A DNA stretch of 21,373 nt, from the NCBI GenBank assembly GCA_050732575.1, contig JBOHRF010000062.1, positions 1 to 21,373 on the forward strand, written 5' to 3'. This DNA is from JBBDWZ01 sp050732575. GTDB lineage: Bacteria; Gemmatimonadota; Gemmatimonadetes; Longimicrobiales; RSA9. Below, one piece after another: positions 8,098 to 14,638 of this stretch; within the stretch, counting starts at the first letter, position 1, and each line of letters opens with the position of its first letter. A program made the position numbers and the translations under genes. The notes beneath the pieces are model-generated. The model was not told the DNA's origin. It saw nothing but the letters and a program-made list of their open reading frames with translations, and did not search any database.

Positions 8098-8127
8098 TTG
8101 CTGCCGGGACGGCGGGTGCGCTACATT
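8098..8127 (+). promoter_or_regulatory. Candidate sigma70-type promoter of the first cassette
   Basis: TTGCTG at 8098-8103 and TACATT at 8122-8127 are separated by 18 bp. They match 3/6 and 4/6 consensus positions. Transcription would start near 8134, about 60 bases before the GTG start at 8194, and the 14-bp palindrome at 8144-8157 would then lie just inside the leader. Weak matches; motif inspection only. Confidence 0.25.
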
Positions 8128-8143
8128 GCACGCGCCCCCCTTA

Positions 8144-8157
8144 CACACGATCGTGTG
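8144..8157. promoter_or_regulatory. 14-bp perfect palindrome upstream of the cassette, possible operator
   Basis: CACACGATCGTGTG is identical to its reverse complement and ends 36 bp before the GTG start of the CsgG-like lipoprotein gene. Uninterrupted dyads of this length in a leader are typical of binding sites for dimeric repressors. No equivalent copy is seen before the second cassette. The binding protein is unknown. Confidence 0.4.
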
Positions 8158-8193
8158 GCTGTACTCTCCAATAGCCCATGTCGGAAGGTTCAC

Positions 8194-9483
8194 GTGCGTC
8201 TACATCGTGCGCCAATTTACGCGTTGCTTGCCGTGCTGGCTGGATGCGCTACCACAACCACGCGCGCGCCGCAGGCGTCCCCAGCGCTGGCGCAGCTGGA
8301 AGCTACGGTAGCGCGGGATCGTGGCAATCTCGACGCGCGCGTGCAACTGGCCGCTGCGTATTTGCAGGCCAATCGCAGTCAAGAATCGGCCCAGCTTCTG
8401 GAGGCGGTGATGGCACAAACGCCGCATCCGGCGTTGGCCGAATATTTTCTCGGTCTTACCTACGATCGGCTCAATCGGGCGGCGGATGCGCGCCGTTATT
8501 ACGCCAGTTATCTGCAGCGCAGTCCAGGGGCCGGGCTGCAGCGGACGGTGCGCGGTCGCATGGCGGCACTGGATCGTGCTGAGCTGGAAAGCGCCGTGCG
8601 CAGCGCACTGGCGCAGGAGCGAACGCTGGCCAACACGAATCCCGCGCCTGGCGTGGTGGGTGTTTTTCCGTTCCTGAATACCGCGCCTGCTACGCTGGCA
8701 CCGCTCGGTCGCGCGTTGGCCGAGCTGATCACGGTAGATCTGAGTCAAACGACCAGGATCAGGATTGTCGAACGAGCGCAAGTGCAGCGTTTGCTCGATG
8801 AGATTCGTCTTGCGCAATCCGGTTCTGTGGATCCGGCCACGGCAGCTCGCGCGGGCCGCTTGCTGGGTGCCGGTCGCATCGTGCAGGGCCGGCTGGATGG
8901 GACCGAGGCGGCGCTGCGCATGCAAGCCGCAGTCGTCGCGGTTCCGGGCGCGGGTCGTACGCCTGCTCCGGTAACGCAGCAGGGCGCGCTGCGGAATCTC
9001 CTGACCATGCAGAACAACATGGCGCTGGCCTTGTACCGCGAGCTGGGTGTAGAGCTGACCGTGGCGGAACGCGAGCGTGTGCTGCGCGAGCCCACGCAGA
9101 ACGTGCAAGCGCTGCTGGCCTTTGGCATGGGACTCGAAGCGCAGGACGCAGGTCGGCCTGCGGAAGCGGCCACCCATTTCCGTAGAGCGGCCACGCTCGA
9201 TCCGGGCTTCAGCGAGGCCAATGCTGCTGCGGAACGATCGGAAGCGATGGTCGAAGCGGCTAACGTCTCGCCGGCCGACATGGTCGCGCAGGGCGCCCGC
9301 GAGTTGGCACCACCGGCAGCCCCAGGCACGGCGGCCGCCTCCATCAATGTGCGCGATCGTTTTCTGGGCGTAGATGGAATGGTGCCGAATCTCACGCGCA
9401 AGGATCCCGTGTCCGAGTTGTTGGGCACCGAGGGTTTGCAACGTCGCGCGCTGCTCGAGCTCCTGATTTTGAGGCCGCGCTGA
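8194..9483 (+). CDS. CsgG-like outer-membrane lipoprotein with flanking TPRs, cassette copy 1
   Basis: A 429-residue lipoprotein. Starting at GTG 8194, the first 18 residues are a compact lipoprotein signal ending in the lipobox L-A-G-C18. GGAAGG at 8182-8187, 6 bp upstream, decides this start over the longer in-frame TTG at 8095, which would bury the signal peptide. Residues 30-110 are TPR-like (LDARVQLAAAYLQANRSQES). Residues 155-236 are a CsgG/HfaB-like domain (VVGVFPFLN, LGRALAELITVDLSQ, IVERAQVQRLLDE, GRLLGAGRIVQGRL). Another TPR follows near 306-345, and the tail carries DPVSELLGTEG. Members of the CsgG family form outer-membrane secretion channels for curli or act as assembly lipoproteins. 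The CsgG-like block matches the copy-2 paralogue at 61 of 80 positions by my count. The stop overlaps the next start by one base. Confidence 0.87.
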   Translation: MRLHRAPIYALLAVLAGCATTTTRAPQASPALAQLEATVARDRGNLDARVQLAAAYLQANRSQESAQLLEAVMAQTPHPALAEYFLGLTYDRLNRAADARRYYASYLQRSPGAGLQRTVRGRMAALDRAELESAVRSALAQERTLANTNPAPGVVGVFPFLNTAPATLAPLGRALAELITVDLSQTTRIRIVERAQVQRLLDEIRLAQSGSVDPATAARAGRLLGAGRIVQGRLDGTEAALRMQAAVVAVPGAGRTPAPVTQQGALRNLLTMQNNMALALYRELGVELTVAERERVLREPTQNVQALLAFGMGLEAQDAGRPAEAATHFRRAATLDPGFSEANAAAERSEAMVEAANVSPADMVAQGARELAPPAAPGTAAASINVRDRFLGVDGMVPNLTRKDPVSELLGTEGLQRRALLELLILRPR

Positions 9484-10580
9484 TGCGTACCACTTTGATT
9501 GCGCTGAGCTTGAGTTTGCTCGCGCCCGCGCTCACACTCGGCCAATCACTGCGCGTCGGCGCCGGTGGCAGCTACGAGGTCTTCCGGTTCCGAACACCCG
9601 CCGTGGTCAACGTGGAAAGCATCGAGCTAGTGACCGTCCCTCTCACGGCCCGCGCCCGGCTCTCCAATGCCGTGGCGGTCGAGGCGCTCTCGGCCTGGGC
9701 AGTAGGGCGTCTGGTACGCAGTGATGGTTCGGAATCAAGGTTAGCCGGTCCCACCGACACCGAACTGCGCGTATTGCTAGGACTGGGCCGGGGCCTGGTC
9801 ACCATAACAGGCATCGCACAACTGCCCACGGGAAGTTCCGCGCTCTCGCTCGAAGAAGTGGATGTGGCCGGATTGATCGCCGCAGACGTGTTGCCGTTTC
9901 GAATTTCGCATTGGGGAGCGGGCGGTGGCTTCGGGCTCAATGCGGCAGTAACTCGCCGTCTTGGAGAATACGCGGCCGGCCTGAGCGCCGGCTACGTGGT
10001 GGCGCGCAAGTTCGAGCCTCTCGACCAGGACGCCTTCGAGTACAGGCCAGGCAATCAACTCCACATTCGCGCTGCCGTGGACCGCACCATCGGAACAACA
10101 GGCAAGGCAGCGCTGGTCGTCAGCTGGTTGCATTCTGCGGAGGATGAAGTTGATGGCAACAACCTGTTTCGTGCGGCGCCCCGATACGAAGCCGTTGGTT
10201 CCTACGCCTTTGCGTTGAATTCGGGCGCGGGCATTGTGTACCTCGGTTATCTGCGGCGCGCGGGCGGCGAATACCTGCAGGTGCAGCGCATACTGCCCGT
10301 TGAGGAACTGCTGTTCGCCGGAACGGGCGTGGAGGTGCGCGTGGGCGCGGGCAAACTGCGCCCGCGCGTCGATCTGCGCGTGCTGCGCCGAGAAGACGGG
10401 GTGGGCCAGGGCTACACCGCTTCGCTGGGTGCTGACTTCGAGTGGCCGATTGGCACACTGGTCGTAATTCCAACGGCGCGCGCGCGTGTGGGCAATGTGC
10501 TGCTGCGTGAGGCAGCGGAAAGCGCATTCACAGGCTTTGACATCGGTCTTGGCCTGCGTTTCGGTGCCATCAATCCATGA
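9483..10580 (+). CDS. Predicted outer-membrane beta-barrel protein, cassette copy 1
   Basis: A 365-residue secreted protein. Residues 1-20 form a signal peptide (MRTTLIALSLSLLAPALTLG) with likely cleavage before QS. The mature chain alternates polar and hydrophobic residues as in transmembrane beta strands and ends with FDIGLGLRFG, resembling the C-terminal signal recognised by the BAM machinery. A central Gly-rich block (GPTDTELRVLLGLG, then ITGIAQLPTGS and GLIAADVLPF) is nearly unchanged in the copy-2 paralogue: 57 of 66 positions identical by my count. It recalls the transporter-like barrels annotated as phenol-degradation MetA-type (PF13557), but I cannot assign a substrate. It overlaps the upstream stop by one base and the downstream start by four, so it is translated with the two lipoproteins. 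Confidence 0.8.
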   Translation: MRTTLIALSLSLLAPALTLGQSLRVGAGGSYEVFRFRTPAVVNVESIELVTVPLTARARLSNAVAVEALSAWAVGRLVRSDGSESRLAGPTDTELRVLLGLGRGLVTITGIAQLPTGSSALSLEEVDVAGLIAADVLPFRISHWGAGGGFGLNAAVTRRLGEYAAGLSAGYVVARKFEPLDQDAFEYRPGNQLHIRAAVDRTIGTTGKAALVVSWLHSAEDEVDGNNLFRAAPRYEAVGSYAFALNSGAGIVYLGYLRRAGGEYLQVQRILPVEELLFAGTGVEVRVGAGKLRPRVDLRVLRREDGVGQGYTASLGADFEWPIGTLVVIPTARARVGNVLLREAAESAFTGFDIGLGLRFGAINP

Positions 10581-12136
10581 AGCCGCGCATCGCAAGTTCG
10601 ATTGGAGCGCTTACCGCGCTATCAAGCTTTTGCCTGGCCGGCTGTGAGCGCGTCATTCTGGTCGACCCTGCGCCACGCAGCGCATCGATTGCGCTGAGTC
10701 TCCTGGCCGACAACGTGGCCGGCGGACCCGCGCAGGCGTTCGACAAAGCAGATGCGCTCTGGATTCAGGTACGCAGCAGTACCGAAGTGCGCGTGGAGCG
10801 CACGATTCCCATTCAGTCGGGCGGCCGCGACGTACCGGTGGCGCTGGAGGTTCCACTTGGCCGCACCACAGAGTCGTTCACTGTGAATGCAGAAGTCAGA
10901 TTGGGCACGGCCGTATTGTTTCGCGGATCAGCGACTCTGCAATTGCAAGTAGGCAACAGCCAGGTTGCGCTGCCGCTCACACCCGTTGGCCAGGCACTCG
11001 TGCTCCCCGCATCGATCCCCACGCTGACCGCGTACGGCGATAGTGTGCGCGTCAGCGGCGCAATTGTCTTTGCCACGCTCGATACTGTGTCCGTGACCCC
11101 CGTCACTACGTGGACGTCGCTCGATCCAACCGTGGTTGCCGTGGTCGGTACCGTGCCCGTTGCGCGCGCCGACGGTGATGCGCGACTGATAGGACAAGTG
11201 ACTGGATTGACCGACACTCTGACCGTGCGGGTGTTGGCCGAAGTGCAGACCATCACCATTCAACCCGACGCCGGGATTCTCCCGCAGGGTACCACGCGTC
11301 AATTCTCGGCGCAGTTGTTCGATCGTCGTAACAATCGGTTGACCCGCCCCGTTGTCTGGTCGAGCACCAACCCGCAGGTGCTTGGCATCGATCAGAATGG
11401 ACTGGCTACCGGCCTGGCCACGGGCTCCGCGCAGGTCCGTGCAACCAGTGGCAATGCATCTTCCAGCTTGACCGTCCAGGTACGGGCCGTTGGCCCTGGT
11501 GTGGTCACGAATCCGGCCACCGCCGTCTCGCCGGCCAGCGCCGTGCTCAACGCCTCCATTCAACCCAACGGCCTCGCCACAGACGCCTGGTTCCTGATCG
11601 GACCGGAGCCAACGTTAGTCGAGGCCCAGACCACGCCCATCATTGCGGTGCCACCCGGCTCGAGTCCCGTGGCCATCACCACGCAGGTCAGCCTTGCGCC
11701 CAGAACCACGTATTACGCGCGCGCGTACGCGCGCAGTGCCGGCGGAACTACGACCGGCAACGTGATCTCCTTCAGCACGCCCGCTCCGCCCTTTGCCGTT
11801 ACCACGGGCGCCGCCACCAACCTGACGCCTACTCGCGCAACCCTGAACGGAACCGTATCTACCGACACGCTCCCGGCCAGCATGTGGTTCGAATGGGGGA
11901 CCGACTCCCTGTTCACCCAGTTCGCGTCTACACCTGTGACGCCCGTGCCGCCACTCACTACCACCAGCCCGATCAGCGCAATCGCGGACGACCTGCGCAC
12001 CCTGCAGCCGTACTTCTTTCGGGCCGCAGCCCGGAACGCATCCGGCACCATCTACGGCGCTGTCTCGCGCTTCATGACCGCGCCCGCACCGCAGCAAACT
12101 TCCCCGGCCCCTGCCGGACGGAGCCGTCGGCGATAG
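10577..12136 (+). CDS. Surface lipoprotein with BIG2-like and fibronectin-III-like domains, cassette copy 1
   Basis: A 519-residue lipoprotein with lipobox L-A-G-C23. Residues 35-135 form a conserved N-terminal beta-rich domain (QAFDKADALWIQVRS, VLFRGSATLQLQVG) that I do not recognise. Residues about 145-220 and 222-305 look like two BIG2-type Ig-like repeats (TTWTSLDPTVVAV; TTRQFSAQLFDRRNNRLTRP with WSSTNPQVLGID). Two fibronectin-III-like modules follow near 312-402 and 405-500, each ending in the TYYARAYARSAGGTTTGNV / PYFFRAAARNASGTIYG pattern. Such stacked modules are typical of adhesins and surface stalks. The tail is Pro/Arg-rich. ATG overlaps the barrel-gene stop by four bases. A partner role with the CsgG-like lipoprotein and the barrel, for example as exported or displayed cargo, is inference. 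Confidence 0.82.
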   Translation: MKPRIASSIGALTALSSFCLAGCERVILVDPAPRSASIALSLLADNVAGGPAQAFDKADALWIQVRSSTEVRVERTIPIQSGGRDVPVALEVPLGRTTESFTVNAEVRLGTAVLFRGSATLQLQVGNSQVALPLTPVGQALVLPASIPTLTAYGDSVRVSGAIVFATLDTVSVTPVTTWTSLDPTVVAVVGTVPVARADGDARLIGQVTGLTDTLTVRVLAEVQTITIQPDAGILPQGTTRQFSAQLFDRRNNRLTRPVVWSSTNPQVLGIDQNGLATGLATGSAQVRATSGNASSSLTVQVRAVGPGVVTNPATAVSPASAVLNASIQPNGLATDAWFLIGPEPTLVEAQTTPIIAVPPGSSPVAITTQVSLAPRTTYYARAYARSAGGTTTGNVISFSTPAPPFAVTTGAATNLTPTRATLNGTVSTDTLPASMWFEWGTDSLFTQFASTPVTPVPPLTTTSPISAIADDLRTLQPYFFRAAARNASGTIYGAVSRFMTAPAPQQTSPAPAGRSRRR

Positions 12137-12148
12137 GCTGACTCCACG

Positions 12149-12223
12149 TGATTGGCCGATTGGCCGGATTGACGCACTAAATCCGGGCATTCCGTTTGCC
12201 CCAATCCCCGGCCAACCCAATCA
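12149..12223 (+). promoter_or_regulatory. Large imperfect inverted repeat in the leader of cassette copy 2
   Basis: TGATTGG (12149-12155) pairs with CCAATCA (12217-12223). TTGGCCGG (12160-12167) pairs with CCGGCCAA (12208-12215), followed by ATTG (12168-12171) facing CAAT (12202-12205). The loop is about 30-40 bases. The structure lies between the first Ig-lipoprotein stop (12136) and the ATG at 12247. It lacks a T tract. It may attenuate read-through from copy 1 or control translation of copy 2. Confidence 0.4.
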
Positions 12224-12246
12224 CCCGGATCCCGCTGACGGAAGAT

Positions 12247-13539
12247 ATGCGCCTCTCGCGACGTTTTTCTCGATGGCTTGTGGCACGCGTGCGTCACTTG
12301 CCGGTCTGCACACTTCTTTTGAGCGCCTGCGCGGCCAATCAGCCGAGACAGGCAGTACCCGCGGGGAAAGTCACCGAGCTCGAGTCGCTCGTCTCGCGTG
12401 AGCGCACCAACCTGGACGCGCGCGTCGATTTGGCCGCGGCCTATTTGAAGTTGGGCCGCAATCAGGACGCGGCTGCGCTCCTGGAAGGCCTGATTGCGCT
12501 GCCCGAGCACCCGACTTCAGCCGAGTATTTCCTGGGTGTCGCCTATGAGGGCCTGAATCGGGTGCCGGAAGCGCGGCAGCAATACCAGGTCTATTTGGAG
12601 CGGGGCACCGTGCCCTCCATCAAGCGAGTCGCGCGCGGGCGGATCGCTGCTTTCGAGAAACGTGAGTTGGAGCAAGTGGTGAAAGCCGCGCTTGCGCGCG
12701 AGCAGTCACTGGCGGGCACCAACCCGACGCCGCGCACGATTGGCGTTTTTCCGTTCTTGAATGGCGGCAAATCGTCTTTGGCGCCGTTGGGCCGCGCATT
12801 CGCTGAGCTACTCACTACAGACCTGAGTCAAACCGATCGCCTGGTTGTGGTCGAGCGGGCGCAGGTGCAGCGGCTGTTGGATGAGGTAAAGCTGGGTCAG
12901 AGCGGACTTGTAGATCCGCAGAGCGCCGCCCGCGCGGGTCGGCTGCTGGGCGCGGGTCGCATTGTACAGGGCCGGCTGGCTGGTGATGAATCGACCCTGC
13001 GCGTGGAAGTGCTGGTAGCTTCGGTCGCCACCGGGGAAGCGCGTCCTTCCATAGTGCAACAGGGCGCGCTGCGCGGCGTCATGACCCTGCAGAACAATCT
13101 GGCACTGGACATTTATGCAAGTTTTGGCATTCAGCTGACGGCTGCGGAACGCGAACGCGTGATGCGGCGACCGACCCAAAACGTCCAGGCACTACTTGCG
13201 TTTGGGTTTGGCCTGGAAGCGGAGGATTCGGGACGTTACCGGGAAGCGGTTGAGCGCTACCAGAGTGCGGTCAAGTTGGATCCGAGTTTTGTGGAGGCGA
13301 GCGTGGCCCTCGATCGCGCGCAAGCCAGGGCCGATGCGGCCGATGATACGCCGCAGAGTCTTGCCGCTGACGGAGCGCGCGAATTTGCGCCCGACCTGCT
13401 GCGCGTAGTTGACCGCTGGTCCCGCGTGCAAACGATGGTGCCGAATCCGGGTCGTCGCGATCCCGTGTCAGAAGTGTTGGGCACCGAAGGATTCGAGCGC
13501 CGCGGCCTTCTCGACCTGACCATTCGCAGGCCCCGATGA
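12247..13539 (+). CDS. CsgG-like outer-membrane lipoprotein with flanking TPRs, cassette copy 2
   Basis: A 430-residue paralogue of the lipoprotein starting at 8194, with the same order of parts: lipoprotein signal (lipobox L-S-A-C28), N-terminal TPR-like region, CsgG-like domain (IGVFPFLN, LGRAFAELLTTDLSQ, VVERAQVQRLLDE, GRLLGAGRIVQGRL), C-terminal TPR (NVQALLAFGFGLEAEDSGRY) and the tail motif DPVSEVLGTEG. ATG 12247 is preferred because it gives a normal-length signal peptide. The GGAAG just upstream is only 2 bp away, and an in-frame TTG at 12196 lies in the loop of the leader hairpin. GTG 12280 or 12289 would leave too little basic N-terminus. The gene overlaps the next start as ATGA. It is probably an outer-membrane channel or assembly component, by family resemblance. 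Confidence 0.86.
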   Translation: MRLSRRFSRWLVARVRHLPVCTLLLSACAANQPRQAVPAGKVTELESLVSRERTNLDARVDLAAAYLKLGRNQDAAALLEGLIALPEHPTSAEYFLGVAYEGLNRVPEARQQYQVYLERGTVPSIKRVARGRIAAFEKRELEQVVKAALAREQSLAGTNPTPRTIGVFPFLNGGKSSLAPLGRAFAELLTTDLSQTDRLVVVERAQVQRLLDEVKLGQSGLVDPQSAARAGRLLGAGRIVQGRLAGDESTLRVEVLVASVATGEARPSIVQQGALRGVMTLQNNLALDIYASFGIQLTAAERERVMRRPTQNVQALLAFGFGLEAEDSGRYREAVERYQSAVKLDPSFVEASVALDRAQARADAADDTPQSLAADGAREFAPDLLRVVDRWSRVQTMVPNPGRRDPVSEVLGTEGFERRGLLDLTIRRPR

Positions 13540-14633
13540 AAAACGCCCTGATTGTGGCGCTCGTTTCGAGCGCGTGCGCGGCCGCGTCAGTGAACGGCCA
13601 GCAGACGGCCAGCCGGCTTGGTGTCGGCGCCAGTTATGAAAATTTCTCGTTCCGCTCCCCCGATGCGGTAGGCGTGGAAACTGTTGCGTTGTTCACGTTG
13701 CCACTGGCTGCGCGCGTTCGGTTGAGTGATGCTCTGGCCGTGGAAGTTTCATCGGCCTGGGCATCTGGCCGGTTGAAGCGCGCCGACCACTCGGAGTCCA
13801 CGATCAGTGGACCAACCGATACCGAGCTTCGTGTTCTACTGGGTCTTGGCAATGGGCTGGTCACCATCACCGGCATTGCGCAGCTGCCCACCGGCAGCGC
13901 GTCCCTGTCGCTGGCCGAAGCCGACGTAGCCGGTCTGATTGCAGCCGATGTTTTGCCCTTCGGCATTTCGAATTGGGGATCCGGTGGTGGCGCCGGATTA
14001 AATGCCACGTTTACCCGTGCGTTGGGTGATTACGCCGCGGGCGTGAGTGTTGGTTATGTAATGGCTCGTGAGTTCGAGCCGTTGGAGAACTCGTTCCAGT
14101 ACCGGCCTGGCAATCAACTCAGCGTGCGTGGTGCCCTTGACCGAACGTTTGCCAATTCGGGCAAAGCATCGGTCGTGATCACCGTTCTGCGTTACGCTGC
14201 CGATGAGATCGACAACGCGAACCTGTTCCAGGCAGGCAACCGCTACGAGGGCCTGGCCTCTTACGCATTTGCGTTGGGAAGTAATGGCGCGGCCATGGTG
14301 TATGCCGGCTACCTGCATCGTGACGAAGGTGAATTCCTGGGCACCGCGCTGTTGCTCCCCGTGGAAGGGCTTCTCTTTGCCGGGACGGGACTGGAGTTCC
14401 CATCGGCGGCGGGACTCCTTCGACCGCGCGCGGACGTGCGCGTGCTGCGTCGCGACAATGGTGTAGGCCAGGGCTACACTGCTTCGGCCGGCGCCGACCT
14501 GGAGCTGGGCTCCGGCCGCCTCATCATCGTGCCTTCCTTGCGCGGTCGATTCGGCAACATTCTGCTGCGCGAGGCGGCAAAAAGCCGTTTCACTGGTTTC
14601 GACATCGGTCTTTCCGTTCGCTTTGGCGGCTGA
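13536..14633 (+). CDS. Predicted outer-membrane beta-barrel protein, cassette copy 2
   Basis: A 365-residue paralogue, exactly as long as the copy-1 barrel. The signal peptide spans about residues 1-21 (cleavage near SVNG/QQ). The strongly kept core GPTDTELRVLLGLGNGLV, ITGIAQLPTGSASLSL and GLIAADVLPFGISNWG lies near residues 90-160. The C-terminus FTGFDIGLSVRFGG again fits a BAM-type beta signal. Strand-like alternation runs through the mature chain. The start overlaps the CsgG-like gene stop by four bases, and the next ATG follows the stop after only five bases. The identical length and the conserved core argue that both copies are under selection. Substrate or partner is unknown. Confidence 0.8.
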   Translation: MKNALIVALVSSACAAASVNGQQTASRLGVGASYENFSFRSPDAVGVETVALFTLPLAARVRLSDALAVEVSSAWASGRLKRADHSESTISGPTDTELRVLLGLGNGLVTITGIAQLPTGSASLSLAEADVAGLIAADVLPFGISNWGSGGGAGLNATFTRALGDYAAGVSVGYVMAREFEPLENSFQYRPGNQLSVRGALDRTFANSGKASVVITVLRYAADEIDNANLFQAGNRYEGLASYAFALGSNGAAMVYAGYLHRDEGEFLGTALLLPVEGLLFAGTGLEFPSAAGLLRPRADVRVLRRDNGVGQGYTASAGADLELGSGRLIIVPSLRGRFGNILLREAAKSRFTGFDIGLSVRFGG

Positions 14634-14638
14634 CAACA

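Larger units (their letters stand above)
8194..12136 (+). repeat. Tandem cassette copy 1 (CsgG-like lipoprotein, beta-barrel, Ig-like lipoprotein)
   Basis: Three coupled genes whose order, spacing and protein families recur at 12247-16309. The relation is clear at protein level; DNA identity is interrupted, so this is an old duplication rather than a recent direct repeat. Genes within this copy overlap by 1 and 4 bp. Confidence 0.9.

Noticed and set aside
8200..9441. Antisense 413-codon open frame opposite the first CsgG-like lipoprotein
   Set aside because: The sense frame has a lipobox, a CsgG-like domain and a paralogue. The antisense product is His/Arg-rich with no motif.
12281..12302. 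Sigma54-like TGGCAC...TTGC promoter
   Set aside because: Spacing between the two elements is wrong, and the site lies inside the signal-peptide coding region.
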